Assembly: GCF_014282275.1 (NCBI RefSeq)
Contig: NZ_VFIA01000042.1
Coordinates: 1 to 43,489, forward strand
Origin: Spirosoma utsteinense
GTDB taxonomy: Bacteria; Bacteroidota; Bacteroidia; Cytophagales; Spirosomataceae
Reading direction: 5' to 3'
Length of the DNA: 43,489 nucleotides
Each line of letters begins with the position of its first letter. Positions within the stretch are counted from its first letter, which is position 1. This document shows, piece by piece, positions 24,937 to 33,122 of the stretch. The notes below the pieces were generated by a model. The model made no database searches. It was not told the DNA's origin and saw only the letters and a program-made list of their open reading frames with translations. Position numbers and translations under genes: made by a program.

Positions 24937-26820
24937 ATGCGTATACACTTCTATCTTTTAGTAGCCCTGTGGCTGCCCGTTTCAGGGCTGGCTCAAAACA
25001 ACTACGTGGCTACCTCGCCCGCTGCGGCTTCACCGGGTTCAGCCAATGTCCTGGTGGGCGTTGGGACTGGGAACATCACCATGACGGGTGGTCAAAATAC
25101 ATTCCTGGGTAGGAGTGTCGGTATTGCCAACACGACGGGTGGTTGGAATTCCTTTATAGGGTATGAAGCAGGCTTTCGGAACACGACGGGTTCTTTCAAT
25201 GCCTTTACAGGGTCTTATGCAGGCCATGCTAACACGACGGGTTCTTATAATGCCTTTACAGGGGATGGAGCAGGCTTTCAGAACACGACGGGTTCTAACA
25301 ATGCCTTTACAGGGGCTGCAGCAGGCTATGCGAACACCACGGGTAATTACAATGCCTTTACAGGATATCAAGCAGGCTATTATAACACCACGGGCAATGC
25401 CAATGCCTTTACAGGGTATCAAGCAGGCTATTATAACACCACGGGTAATTACAATGTCTTCACAGGGGCTGAAGCAGGCTATGCGAACACGACGGGTTCT
25501 TTCAATGCCTTTACAGGAAATCAAGCAGGCTTTAGGAACACGACGGGGTTTAACAATGCCTTTACCGGGGCTTATGCAGGCAGTTCAAATACCACGGGTT
25601 CTTTCAATGCCTTTACCGGGTCTTCAGCAGGCAGTTCAAATACCACGGGTTTTGGCAATGCCTTTATAGGGAGTCAAGCAGGCAGATCAAATACCACGGG
25701 TTCTAACAATGCCTTTATAGGGATTGCAGCAGGCTATGCGAACACGACGGGTAATTACAATGTCTTCACAGGGGTTGAAGCAGGCTATGCGAACACGACC
25801 GGCTATAGCAACGCCTATGTAGGGGTGTCCGCCGGACGCAAGAACCAAACCGGTTACAATAACGTGATGATAGGCGACTCAGCTGGCTATAACGCCACCG
25901 TCTCCAACACCGTTTTTGTGGGCTCCAAAGCCGGCTATGCCAACGCCACCGGAGTGCAGAACACCTTCCTGGGCTACCAGTCCGGTTATAACGCCCTGGC
26001 CGACTCAAACACGTTTGTCGGCTATCAATCCGGTTATATAACCACCACCGGTAAGGGAAATACCTTTTTTGGTACAGCTTCAGGGCGAGGCAATTCCCTG
26101 GGCAACCACAATACATTCATCGGGAATGGAACTGGACCTGCTAGCAGTACTGGTGACGACAATGTTTACATAGGCTACAATACCGGCCAGCATGACAACG
26201 GGTTCCAAAATACCTTTGTAGGTACCGGAGCCGATGCTATTGCCCAAAACTTGATCAACGCCACCGCTATCGGTGCTGGCGCTCATGTCGCCGTAAGTAA
26301 CGCGGTGGTACTGGGCAAGGAGGCTAATGTTGGCATTGGTACCAGTACGCCTACTACACGGCTAGACATCGATAGTGGACTAGATCACGAATCGGGTGTT
26401 CGGTTCAGCCGGCTTACGGCCAACAGTCCAGCTCACTTAACGTCCGCTGAGAAGCTGCTTACCGTTGATGGTATGGGTAAACTCGTTCTTACCCCGGCGG
26501 GTCATTATGCCGTTCGAAGCGTGTCTGATTGGTCTGATAAAGTCTTTATGAGTGGCTATCGGCTACGCTCCTTAGCTGAGCTGGAGCGGTTCATTCAAAA
26601 ACACCAGCACTTACCCGGTGTTCCTTCGGCTAATGAAGTAGTAAAGGAGGGTCTCGATGCCGCCAGGATGGACGCTACGCTTCTGGAAAAGATTGAGGAG
26701 TTAACGCTCTACAGTATCCAGTTAGAAAAGGGCAGACAGGAGCAAAAGGCAATCAACCAGCAACAACAATTGGAGATCGATGAATTGAAGCGGTTGCTTG
26801 GGCAACTACTCAAAAAGTAG
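24937..26820 (+). CDS. Secreted repeat protein with adhesin-head-like repeats and tail-fibre-type C-terminus
   Basis: A 627-residue exported protein. Signal peptide at residues 1-19 (MRIHFYLLVALWLPVSGLA). From about residue 65 to 302 there are fourteen 17-residue repeats with consensus NTTGxxNAFTGxxAGxx, then more divergent units to about 455. This periodic pattern with buried small and aromatic residues resembles the left-handed beta-roll heads of YadA/Hia-type trimeric adhesins. Next comes VGIGTSTPTTRLDI, then a block ending DWSDKVFMSGYRLRSLAELERFIQKHQHLPGVPSANEV, seen in many Bacteroidota surface proteins with tail-fibre-like ends, and a C-terminal coiled coil (about 575-627; QQQQLEIDELKRLLGQLLKK). 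Probably a trimeric surface fibre or adhesin. There is no T9SS sorting domain, so the secretion route is unclear. A GACCTTTG sequence at 24855-24862 could be the -7 box. Confidence 0.85.
   Translation: MRIHFYLLVALWLPVSGLAQNNYVATSPAAASPGSANVLVGVGTGNITMTGGQNTFLGRSVGIANTTGGWNSFIGYEAGFRNTTGSFNAFTGSYAGHANTTGSYNAFTGDGAGFQNTTGSNNAFTGAAAGYANTTGNYNAFTGYQAGYYNTTGNANAFTGYQAGYYNTTGNYNVFTGAEAGYANTTGSFNAFTGNQAGFRNTTGFNNAFTGAYAGSSNTTGSFNAFTGSSAGSSNTTGFGNAFIGSQAGRSNTTGSNNAFIGIAAGYANTTGNYNVFTGVEAGYANTTGYSNAYVGVSAGRKNQTGYNNVMIGDSAGYNATVSNTVFVGSKAGYANATGVQNTFLGYQSGYNALADSNTFVGYQSGYITTTGKGNTFFGTASGRGNSLGNHNTFIGNGTGPASSTGDDNVYIGYNTGQHDNGFQNTFVGTGADAIAQNLINATAIGAGAHVAVSNAVVLGKEANVGIGTSTPTTRLDIDSGLDHESGVRFSRLTANSPAHLTSAEKLLTVDGMGKLVLTPAGHYAVRSVSDWSDKVFMSGYRLRSLAELERFIQKHQHLPGVPSANEVVKEGLDAARMDATLLEKIEELTLYSIQLEKGRQEQKAINQQQQLEIDELKRLLGQLLKK
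25129..25842 (+). repeat. Fourteen 51-bp tandem repeats within the fibre gene
   Basis: Exact 51-base periodicity, starting at each AACACSACGGG-type NTTG codon block (25129, 25180 ... 25792). Units share most codons and not just residues, pointing to recent duplication. Because 51 is a multiple of three, length changes would keep the reading frame. The same property leaves long frames open in other phases and on the other strand (for example 25039-25524), which are not genes. Confidence 0.95.
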
Positions 26821-26871
26821 TAGAAATGTCTCCTGGCCAGCCACTTTAATGCGTTTAACCTGTAGCCGGAT

Positions 26872-27339
26872 CTAAGACTCGGTGAATACCGGAGATGGCT
26901 GTCCCTTTTTCACCGCCTGGGCAATTTGACCGGCGTGGTAGGAGTTATGGTGCATGAGAAAAGCCAGGACGCCCATTCTCGGCGTATCGCCAAAGGGCGT
27001 TTTGATGATTTCAGCCCATTGTTCGTCGGGTGTTTGCCGGATATGGTCGGCGATCAGGCCATAGGCTTCATTGATCATCGTCTGCACCAACGCGAGGTCG
27101 ATGGGTTTTCCATCATCTGATACACCACCCATGGCCCGCGTTTCGATACTCATCTCCCGACCGAACAGCAGTTTTGCAAAGCTATGCATGGATTCGGCGG
27201 TGTGGAGGGCGATGAATCCTGCCGAGGCTGTGTCAGCTGTTAATCGGTTGCGATAGTTTTCGGGCGTCAATTTTTGAATGGGCCCCGCAGCTGTAGCCTG
27301 ATTGATGCGCCAGAGGTTAGCCAGGAGTTCGGTTGTCAT
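26872..27339 (-). CDS. DinB family protein
   Basis: A 155-residue four-helix DinB/YfiT-like protein. The metal-binding histidines are H46 (FIALHTAES), H131 and H135 (LMHHNSYHAGQI), the usual three-histidine arrangement. DinB-fold proteins include thiol-dependent transferases and many of unknown role, so no substrate can be given. No signal sequence is present, so it should be cytoplasmic. Its start lies 22 bases past the end of the BASS transporter gene on the same strand, so the two may form a transcript. Confidence 0.88.
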   Translation of the reverse strand: MTTELLANLWRINQATAAGPIQKLTPENYRNRLTADTASAGFIALHTAESMHSFAKLLFGREMSIETRAMGGVSDDGKPIDLALVQTMINEAYGLIADHIRQTPDEQWAEIIKTPFGDTPRMGVLAFLMHHNSYHAGQIAQAVKKGQPSPVFTES

Positions 27340-27361
27340 AGAAGGTTATACAGAAGAGATG

Positions 27362-28351
27362 TTACGGGCGGGATACAGCCACAACGGGTGTGTCGGCTAC
27401 CACTTTGGGCGGGCGCTGGCTCCAGAATGTGGCCAGCAGCGAGCCGGTCATGTTCATGATAGGGCCAAACAGGGCAGGAGCGAGCCCCACGGTGGCTACT
27501 TTACCCATTTGCAGGGCCAGACCGGAGGCTAATCCGCCGTTTTGAAGTCCGACTTCGATGGCAACAGTGCGGCAGCTTTGCTCCGGCATCCGGAAGAGCC
27601 GGGCCAGCGAGTAGCCGAACACAAAGCCACTCAGGTTATGGAGCAGTACGCAAAGGGCGAGCGTCCAGCCAACGGTGAACAGGCTCTCACGACCGGCGGC
27701 TGTGATGATGCCCACAATGAGAATAATACCAGTCATGGACACCAGCGGCATGACGCGGTTGAGCAACACCGTCGATTTACGGAAAATCCGGTTCAGGATC
27801 AGACCTACCACAACGGGTAAAATGACGATCTTCAGGATGTCGATCATCATATCCGTAAAGCTCACCGCTATGAACTGGCCCGCCAGCAATTTCATCAGGG
27901 AGGGCGTCAGCACCGGGGCCAGGAGGGTGGCCAGGGAGGTGATGGTGATCGAGAGGGCAACGTTGGCTTTGGCAATGAAGCACATGACATTACTGGCCAG
28001 TCCGCTGGGGGAACAACCAATGAGGATGACACCAGCCGCAATTTCGGGGGGGAAGCCAAACGTACTCGCCAGGAAATAACCCATAAATGGCATAATGGTG
28101 AACTGGCAAACCAGACCGATCAATACCGCACGGGGCTGCTTGGCGACTTCGCTAAAATCGGCCAGTGACATGGTCGTTCCCATGCCCAGCATGATAAGCT
28201 GCAACAACGGAATAATAAGCTTCTTCAGGGGAAAGCCGCCAATCTCGCGAAACGGCTGTGGAAACGTCATCGCCAGAATAACAATGAGCAGAATGAGCGC
28301 GGTGTACGTCAGGTTGCTGTAGGACGATTGCTTACTGGTTTTAGCTTTCAT
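27362..28351 (-). CDS. Bile acid:sodium symporter family (BASS) transporter
   Basis: A 329-residue membrane protein with about ten hydrophobic helices, of the BASS/SBF family that moves organic anions (bile acids, pantoate, 2-keto acids) with sodium. Family blocks are MLGMGTTMSLADFSEVAKQPRAV near residue 55, GVILIGCSPSGLASNVMCFIAKANVALSITITSLATLL (about 115-150) and the late-helix VAIEVGLQNGGLASGLA (about 265-280). The substrate is unknown. The ATG at 28351 is preferred over an upstream GTG at 28372 because the upstream part reads into a palindrome. Confidence 0.9.
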   Translation of the reverse strand: MKAKTSKQSSYSNLTYTALILLIVILAMTFPQPFREIGGFPLKKLIIPLLQLIMLGMGTTMSLADFSEVAKQPRAVLIGLVCQFTIMPFMGYFLASTFGFPPEIAAGVILIGCSPSGLASNVMCFIAKANVALSITITSLATLLAPVLTPSLMKLLAGQFIAVSFTDMMIDILKIVILPVVVGLILNRIFRKSTVLLNRVMPLVSMTGIILIVGIITAAGRESLFTVGWTLALCVLLHNLSGFVFGYSLARLFRMPEQSCRTVAIEVGLQNGGLASGLALQMGKVATVGLAPALFGPIMNMTGSLLATFWSQRPPKVVADTPVVAVSRP

Positions 28352-28362
28352 GGCAGTGGCCT

Positions 28363-28418
28363 GGACGGCCACGTCCGGGTGTGAGGAAGGAATACATTAA
28401 ACCCGGACGTGGCCGTCC
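28363..28418. repeat. Inverted repeat between BASS and exopolyphosphatase genes
   Basis: Perfect 18-base arms (28363-28380 and 28401-28418; GGACGGCCACGTCCGGGT) with a 20-base loop. Each arm is itself close to palindromic around GGCCACGTCC. One of the long palindromes that recur between genes here. It could end the exopolyphosphatase transcript on the minus strand. Confidence 0.8.
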
Positions 28419-28445
28419 GGGATACTCACACAAAGCAAAGCGTCG

Positions 28446-29378
28446 TTATAAGCTACTTAAGACCCCTTCTTTTAGTGAATAGGTCGAGGTTGTGATCTGC
28501 CGAAGCGCGTATGTTTTCAGGATATAATCGATCAGGCAAATGGCAACCACGATCATGTCGACGCGGAGTTCGATCATGCCGGGGATCTGCATCCGTTCGG
28601 CGTGGTTGCGGGTGATGAGCTGTTCGTAGGCCCGGTAAAACTCCGATACCGGCAGGTTGAAGGTGGTCTGGTCAGGTGGGGGCAGGTGGCCGTGCTCATG
28701 CATGTACCACATGTCGACCAGCGTGTCGAACGAGCCCGAGGAGCCGACGAGAACGGTTGGTTCGTACTGGTGGATACCATTGGTGAGTGGCAATAACTGC
28801 TCCCGGAAATAATCATGGAGCCGACGCTGGCTGGTTGTCGTGATGGGTGCCGCCCGGTCGCCGGGCATGAACCGTTCGAGGAGTCGCTGCCCACCAATTT
28901 CGAAGCTTTGTTTCCAAAAGATCCGGGACTCATTGCCAAGAATGAACTCAACGCTTCCCCCGCCAATGTCCATGATCAGGGCAGTTTTTTCGCTCAACGC
29001 GCCAGCCGCGCGAACGCCGTGGTAGATATAGTCGGCTTCCTGCTCACCCGAGATTACCTGTATCCGGATGCCCGTTGCTTGCATAACCCGTTCGATAAAG
29101 GTGGTCTGGTTACGTGCCACGCGAATAGCGCTCGTACCGGTAGCAACAACCTGTTCGGGCGACACACCGAATTCGTCCAGTTTTTGCCGGAAATACCTTA
29201 AAACTGTCAGCGCCCGATCAATTCCCTCTTCGGTAATGAGCCCCTGATTAATGCCGGCCTGGCCTATTTTTGCCGGGCGGCTTTCGCGGAAAAGGGTCGT
29301 GTATGACTCGTTGGGTTGTTTTTCGGCGATGAGCAGGTGAAATGTATTGGTTCCTAAGTCGATTATGGCTTGCTTCAT
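28446..29378 (-). CDS. Ppx/GppA phosphatase family protein (exopolyphosphatase)
   Basis: The ATG at 29378 gives 310 residues beginning MKQAIIDLGTNTFHLLIAEK, the ASKHA phosphate-1 motif. Further signatures are LIMDIGGGSVEFILG (phosphate-2) and TVLVGSSGSFDTLVDMW (adenosine-like motif). The length is that of short Ppx proteins, without the C-terminal HD domain of long exopolyphosphatases. It would hydrolyse polyphosphate or pppGpp in the cytoplasm. It is divergent from rpsU, with only 56 bases between the start codons. Confidence 0.93.
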   Translation of the reverse strand: MKQAIIDLGTNTFHLLIAEKQPNESYTTLFRESRPAKIGQAGINQGLITEEGIDRALTVLRYFRQKLDEFGVSPEQVVATGTSAIRVARNQTTFIERVMQATGIRIQVISGEQEADYIYHGVRAAGALSEKTALIMDIGGGSVEFILGNESRIFWKQSFEIGGQRLLERFMPGDRAAPITTTSQRRLHDYFREQLLPLTNGIHQYEPTVLVGSSGSFDTLVDMWYMHEHGHLPPPDQTTFNLPVSEFYRAYEQLITRNHAERMQIPGMIELRVDMIVVAICLIDYILKTYALRQITTSTYSLKEGVLSSL

Positions 29379-29392
29379 GCCCACAAATCTAG

Positions 29393-29400
29393 TACCTTTG
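29393..29400 (+). promoter_or_regulatory. Probable rpsU promoter (-7 box)
   Basis: TACCTTTG is an exact TAnnTTTG match, 35 bases before the rpsU ATG at 29435. Confidence 0.6.
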
Positions 29401-29434
29401 CTACCCGTTTTAGCTAAACACAATATTTCAGAAC

Positions 29435-29632
29435 ATGCTTATCATTAATGTAAAAGACAACGAGTCGATTGACAAAGCCCTCAAGCGTTTCAAGAAGAAA
29501 TTCGAGAAAACGGGCGTGTTGCGGCAGTTGCGGTCGCGGACGGCGTTCAAAAAGCCGTCGGTAAAGCGTCGCATGGAAGTTATCAAGGCCACATACAAAG
29601 AGCGTATGTACGGCAACCACACCGAGCAATAG
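29435..29632 (+). CDS. rpsU: 30S ribosomal protein bS21
   Basis: A 65-residue, highly basic protein (MLIINVKDNESIDKALKRFKKKFEKTG...) with the typical bS21 pattern: a short acidic start, then RFKKKF, RQLRSRTAFKKPSVKRR and a tail ending KERMYGNHTEQ. Binds the small ribosomal subunit near the mRNA start region. Full length for the family. A promoter lies 35 bases upstream and a terminator 90 bases downstream, so it is monocistronic. rpsU next to a xerC-like gene is a common arrangement in Bacteroidota. Confidence 0.97.
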   Translation: MLIINVKDNESIDKALKRFKKKFEKTGVLRQLRSRTAFKKPSVKRRMEVIKATYKERMYGNHTEQ

Positions 29633-29721
29633 GCCACGCGGTCCTATCGGTGGAGCGCGGTTATTCATTGACACGTTGATTGCGCAGTCAGCAAATTCAA
29701 CGAATCCGCGAAAAAGCACAG

Positions 29722-29754
29722 AGCAGCAAGCAGTTATGTTTGCTGCTTTTTTGT
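29722..29754 (+). terminator. rpsU intrinsic terminator
   Basis: AGCAGCAA (29722-29729) pairs with TTGCTGCT (29740-29747), followed by TTTTTTG. A modest stem with a good U-tract, 90 bases after rpsU. Confidence 0.65.
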
Positions 29755-29812
29755 TGCCTGAAACTGGGTGTAATCCTGCCTGTTTTATCTGTATTTTGAG
29801 GCCTGTCTCCCG

Positions 29813-29820
29813 TAGCTTTG
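29813..29820 (+). promoter_or_regulatory. Probable xerC promoter (-7 box)
   Basis: TAGCTTTG matches TAnnTTTG exactly, 51 bases before the ATG at 29871. Confidence 0.55.
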
Positions 29821-29870
29821 GTGCAGCTCAATTCCGTTCATCGTAAAAATCCAGTCAGGATCCCGATCCT

Positions 29871-30779
29871 ATGAACACGCCCTCTGAAGATTTTCTCCAG
29901 CACATCCGGTACGAAAAGCGACTTAGTCATCATACCGTGACTGCTTATGCGAACGATCTGGCGCAGTTCAGTTCGTTTTTGCTGGCTGAATGCAATATAT
30001 CCCAACCCGCGCAGGCCGACTTCCGGCATGTGCGCTCCTGGATCGTAAGTCTGGTAGAGGCTGAACTGGACAAGTCGTCGGTCAATCGGAAGATAGCTAC
30101 GTTGCGGGCGTACTTCGACTTTTTACTGCGCCGGAAAGTGATCGATCTGGATCCTATGACCAAGGTCCGGGCCCTCAAGATGAGCAAGAGGCTGCCCATC
30201 TATGTAGAGGAGAAACCCATGGAAATGCTCCTGAACGACGTTGAATTTGCTGACACGTTCGAGGGCGTCCGGGATAAACTGGTTCTCGAACTGCTCTATG
30301 GTACCGGCATCCGCCTGAGCGAACTGACCGGACTCAAAACGGTCGATGTCAATCTGTACGACAAGACGATACAAGTACTTGGGAAGCGTAATAAACACCG
30401 GATCATTCCACTGACGCAACCACTGTTTGAACTAATTCAACAGTATCTTCTGCTGAAAGAAACCGAGTTTAAAGGGATGGCCGAGCAGGCTGTACTCATC
30501 GTGAGCGATAAAGGTGTGGCGGCCTATCCGGTTTTGATTCAGCGCATCGTCAAACGAAACCTGACGCTCGTAACGACGCTCGAAAAAAAGAGCCCACACG
30601 TACTGCGTCACTCGTTTGCAACGCACCTGCTCAACCGGGGGGCCGACCTGAATGCCATCAAAGATCTGTTAGGTCACAGTAGTTTAGCGGCAACGCAGAT
30701 TTATACCCATACGAGTCTGGAGCAGTTGAAAAAAACGTACGATCAGGCTCACCCCAAAGCAAAAAATAGCAGTGAATAG
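29871..30779 (+). CDS. Tyrosine recombinase XerC-like
   Basis: A 302-residue site-specific recombinase. The N-terminal core-binding (SAM-like) domain covers residues about 1-85 (FLQHIRYEKRLSHHTVTAYANDL...). The catalytic residues are all present: R148 (GTGIRLSEL), H243-x-x-R246 (HVLRHSF), the second histidine in LLGHSS, and nucleophile Y278 (IYTHTS). Length and sequence fit XerC/XerD, which resolve chromosome dimers at dif. Its position after rpsU, with no phage or integrative genes near, argues that it is a housekeeping recombinase and not an integrase. A small hairpin follows and then eboA. Confidence 0.93.
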   Translation: MNTPSEDFLQHIRYEKRLSHHTVTAYANDLAQFSSFLLAECNISQPAQADFRHVRSWIVSLVEAELDKSSVNRKIATLRAYFDFLLRRKVIDLDPMTKVRALKMSKRLPIYVEEKPMEMLLNDVEFADTFEGVRDKLVLELLYGTGIRLSELTGLKTVDVNLYDKTIQVLGKRNKHRIIPLTQPLFELIQQYLLLKETEFKGMAEQAVLIVSDKGVAAYPVLIQRIVKRNLTLVTTLEKKSPHVLRHSFATHLLNRGADLNAIKDLLGHSSLAATQIYTHTSLEQLKKTYDQAHPKAKNSSE

Positions 30780-30791
30780 TTTGCCCGCCAC

Positions 30792-30819
30792 CTTGGCAAA
30801 GTCTAAAACTTTGCCAAAG
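30792..30819 (+). terminator. Short inverted repeat between xerC and eboA
   Basis: TTGGCAAAGT (30793-30802) and ACTTTGCCAA (30808-30817) are reverse complements with a 5-base loop. It could weakly terminate xerC or overlap the eboA promoter (AAACTTTG here is one base short of a -7 box). Confidence 0.5.
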
Positions 30820-30827
30820 TTTACCGC

Positions 30828-31505
30828 ATGAATATCGCTACAATGAGTCAAACGCTGTTTTACCTGATCGAACAGCAGCCAGACTCCGGGAAAGCCGTTG
30901 AGTATCTGCGTCAGCAGGTCGATGCTTACCACCAGAACCCTCAGGTAAGTTCGTTTTACCGCGTTTTTACGGCCATGCCCCGTTTCGTTGGCAGGAAGGG
31001 CATCGATGTGCCGGCCGATATGGCCTTTTCTCTCCAGCGTCTTCGGCCAGGTTTTAGCGTGGCAGGCTGGACAATGGATCGGCTGGCGCGGGTGTGGTGG
31101 CTGCTGCAACTCCCCGCCGACGAGAAAACCATCTATGTCAACACCATTAGCGAACTCTTCAAGGCAGGCGAACTGAATGAACTGGTTGCCCTATATTCAG
31201 CTCTGCCCGTACTGGCGTTTCCCGAAAGCTGGCGGTTTCAGGCAACAGAAGGTATTCGGAATAATATTGCGGATGTACAATCGGCGATCATGCTGCATAA
31301 TCCCTATCCGGCCGATTATTTCGATGAGGCTGCCTGGAATCAGCTTATCCTGAAAGCGTTCTTCACCGACAAGGATGTAACCCACATTATTGGCCTGGAC
31401 GAACGTAGAAACGAACGACTGGCCCACACACTGGCCGACTATGCCGCCGAACGCCGGGCTGCCGGGCGCAGCCTGCCGCCCCATATCGAGCTATTGATGG
31501 AGTAG
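30828..31505 (+). CDS. eboA: EboA domain-containing protein
   Basis: A 225-residue soluble protein matching the EboA domain. The C-terminal half carries the family blocks ELNELVALYSALPVLAFPESW, ATEGIRNNIADVQSAIMLHNPYPADYFDEAAWNQLILKAFF and IGLDERRNERLAHTLADYAAERRAAGR. Biochemical activity is not known. With EboB-F it takes part in moving a metabolite to the periplasm (scytonemin precursor in cyanobacteria). Here eboA stands alone after xerC and is separated from eboB by a two-gene insertion on the other strand, whereas it usually begins a continuous eboABCDEF cluster. Met6 is a possible alternative start. Confidence 0.9.
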   Translation: MNIATMSQTLFYLIEQQPDSGKAVEYLRQQVDAYHQNPQVSSFYRVFTAMPRFVGRKGIDVPADMAFSLQRLRPGFSVAGWTMDRLARVWWLLQLPADEKTIYVNTISELFKAGELNELVALYSALPVLAFPESWRFQATEGIRNNIADVQSAIMLHNPYPADYFDEAAWNQLILKAFFTDKDVTHIIGLDERRNERLAHTLADYAAERRAAGRSLPPHIELLME

Positions 31506-31558
31506 GTGAAAGGCATTTTTTTAAGTGGTTCGTAGGACGAGCAGCCCAGTAGGGGCGG

Positions 31559-31699
31559 CCTGTCAATAGCCAAATAATCGAACACGTATCAATAAAGCGC
31601 CGTAGGTGCGACCCATCCGTTGGCTGATGGTTCGCACCTACGGCGCTACTGTGTTTTTAGGAACCGAATTCTCTATTGACAGGACACACCTACGGCGCT
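31559..31699. repeat. Nested inverted repeats after eboA
   Basis: The inner arms (31596-31611 and 31632-31647; AGCGCCGTAGGTGCGA) are perfect over 16 bases. Outer arms CCTGTCAATAG/CTATTGACAGG (31559-31569 and 31673-31683) bracket them, and a third half-copy CACCTACGGCGCT lies at 31687-31699. The layering resembles repeated insertion of the same kind of palindrome. It separates eboA from the convergent outer-membrane gene and may end both transcripts. Confidence 0.8.
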
Positions 31700-31724
31700 G
31701 CAACGTCGTTTGAATCACCTGTTT

Positions 31725-31738
31725 TCTATACGTATAGA
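31725..31738. repeat. Perfect 14-bp palindrome TCTATACGTATAGA
   Basis: A fully self-complementary 14-mer just beyond the 3' end of the outer-membrane gene. A related imperfect copy (CTCTATA-5-TATAGAG) lies at 33123-33141, at the other end of the DUF4136/outer-membrane pair. Confidence 0.6.
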
Positions 31739-31755
31739 TTTACCTGTTGTATTTT

Positions 31756-32412
31756 CTAATACATCCGATAAACCAGCCCAGCCGAAAGCATTAGCGACGG
31801 ACTGCTGTTACGGAGCAGGTCGTAGTTGAAAAACACATTCTGGTACTGCGCCTGCACTTCGGCACCAAGCTTCTGATCACGCTGGCCAAAAAACTTCAAA
31901 CCAATGGCCGGGGAAATAGCCGCCTTGAAGCCGTTGTTCTGATCGGATAACGGGCCGAAGAAATTTGTATAATCGACATAGGCACCGCCCCCGGCTAGCT
32001 GCACGTAAGGCCGGATAGCAGCCGAGTTTTCGGCGAAATAATACGAGGCTGAAACCATAGCCGGAATTATGGTCAGCGTTCGGGTTTGTACCGCCGATAC
32101 AGTTTCATCACCGAGTTCATATACCTGACGGTCCAGGCGTTGCTGGTTATACTGATAGCCGGTTTTTATCCCCAGCGAAAAATGCTTGGGAAACAGCCAT
32201 TCGCCCTCGATGGCTACATTGGCTGGTGAAATCCGATCAATATAGCCTTTCTGGCCACCGAGGGGCATAGCCACGCCGTAGCGGGCTGCCAGACTGAACG
32301 TAACATACCGGTCAAACTGAGAGGCAAATACGTCGTTGGGTTCGTTCCTGTACTGAGCCTGTGCCGCCATAGTAAAGGCCAGCAAGGCAATCAATGCTGT
32401 GATGCGTTTCAT
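31756..32412 (-). CDS. Outer membrane beta-barrel protein
   Basis: The ATG at 32412 gives 218 residues with a signal peptide ending AAQAQ (about residue 20). The mature part has alternating strands typical of an eight-stranded barrel (RYVTFSLAARYGVAMPLGG, NVAIEGEWLFPKHFSLGIKTGYQYN, TIIPAMVSASYYF, AAIRPYVQLAGGGAYVDY, GAEVQAQYQNVFFNY) and ends with a strand closing on aromatic Y-R-M-Y (SAGLVYRMY). Probably a porin-family or OmpA-barrel-like surface protein, with no predicted substrate. It begins 7 bases after the DUF4136 lipoprotein gene and is surely co-transcribed with it. Confidence 0.88.
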   Translation of the reverse strand: MKRITALIALLAFTMAAQAQYRNEPNDVFASQFDRYVTFSLAARYGVAMPLGGQKGYIDRISPANVAIEGEWLFPKHFSLGIKTGYQYNQQRLDRQVYELGDETVSAVQTRTLTIIPAMVSASYYFAENSAAIRPYVQLAGGGAYVDYTNFFGPLSDQNNGFKAAISPAIGLKFFGQRDQKLGAEVQAQYQNVFFNYDLLRNSSPSLMLSAGLVYRMY

Positions 32413-32419
32413 AGGATGT

Positions 32420-33100
32420 TTAACGGGCAGTTTGTAAATAAGGAGATTGACCCAGCAAGGCGGTAACGGCTTGCTGCGCTGCGGCAGCATCGGTCACTTC
32501 AGAGCCGCGAACCGTGCCGCTATAGATAACCTGAAGCTGCTGCTGGTCGGGGTTTGTAGTGCCCGTTGGCCGGTTCTTGAGGTCGACGATCCGGATCTCC
32601 CAGTAGCGGTCACTTACCTGGTAGGTATAGTAACTTGGGTAGAGAAATGGATCGTAAAAGCCGCCCAGACCACCACCAAAGCCTCCTCCATACCAGTAGT
32701 TTGAATAATAGGACCCGTAAGGATTGGCGCTGACCCCCGTATACCGGTTATCGACCCGAATGAGCGCTACCCCAAGATCAGCAGCCTGTCCCTGGCTAAC
32801 CCGCTGGAAACCCCGGCTTGTAAGTCCACTGACTACACTCGTCACAAACTGGCTCTCGGTCGCCGTCAGCGAGGGCGTGTAGCGGTCATTCGACTCAACA
32901 ACTACCGAATCGGGTAAGCTAAAGGTGCGGTATTGAGCAAAGTCGACGCTGCGATCCCGGTTTGTTATATACACCGCGTTGTCTTCCGGTTTCAGATCGG
33001 CAATGGCATTTTCGCGGCAAGCCATAAGGCCGCCCCCAACAGTCAGCAGTAAGGCTGCGTAGGTTAGCCACTTTCCTGTTTTTTGTTTGTACATGTTCAT
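32420..33100 (-). CDS. DUF4136 domain-containing lipoprotein
   Basis: A 226-residue lipoprotein (start at 33100, or at 33094 two codons later). The signal ends at lipobox GLMA-C (LLLTVGGGLMAC). The DUF4136 signature is visible: the strand SVDFAQYRTFSLPDSVV, the middle block LTSRGFQRVSQGQAADLGVALI, a Gly/Tyr-rich loop (YYSNYWYGGGFGGGLGGFYDP) and the strand YWEIRIVDLKNRPTGTTNP. Members are envelope proteins of unknown function. It forms a two-gene operon with the barrel gene, placed between eboA and eboB on the opposite strand, so it is an interruption of the usual cluster. Confidence 0.87.
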   Translation of the reverse strand: MNMYKQKTGKWLTYAALLLTVGGGLMACRENAIADLKPEDNAVYITNRDRSVDFAQYRTFSLPDSVVVESNDRYTPSLTATESQFVTSVVSGLTSRGFQRVSQGQAADLGVALIRVDNRYTGVSANPYGSYYSNYWYGGGFGGGLGGFYDPFLYPSYYTYQVSDRYWEIRIVDLKNRPTGTTNPDQQQLQVIYSGTVRGSEVTDAAAAQQAVTALLGQSPYLQTAR

Positions 33101-33122
33101 ACTGAAAATTTGTTGTCTCACT

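Noticed and set aside
25039..25669. Long open frames on the minus strand (25039-25524) and in another plus frame (25163-25669)
   Set aside because: They overlap the 51-bp tandem repeats of the fibre gene. A unit divisible by three keeps every phase stop-free once one unit lacks stops. The predicted proteins are pure repeats with no other features.
25129..25842. Possible CRISPR array
   Set aside because: The 51-bp units are contiguous without unique spacers and encode a protein in frame.
29871..30779. Phage or integrative-element integrase
   Set aside because: The gene follows rpsU, has the length and sequence of XerC/XerD, and there are no phage, conjugation or attachment-site signs around it.
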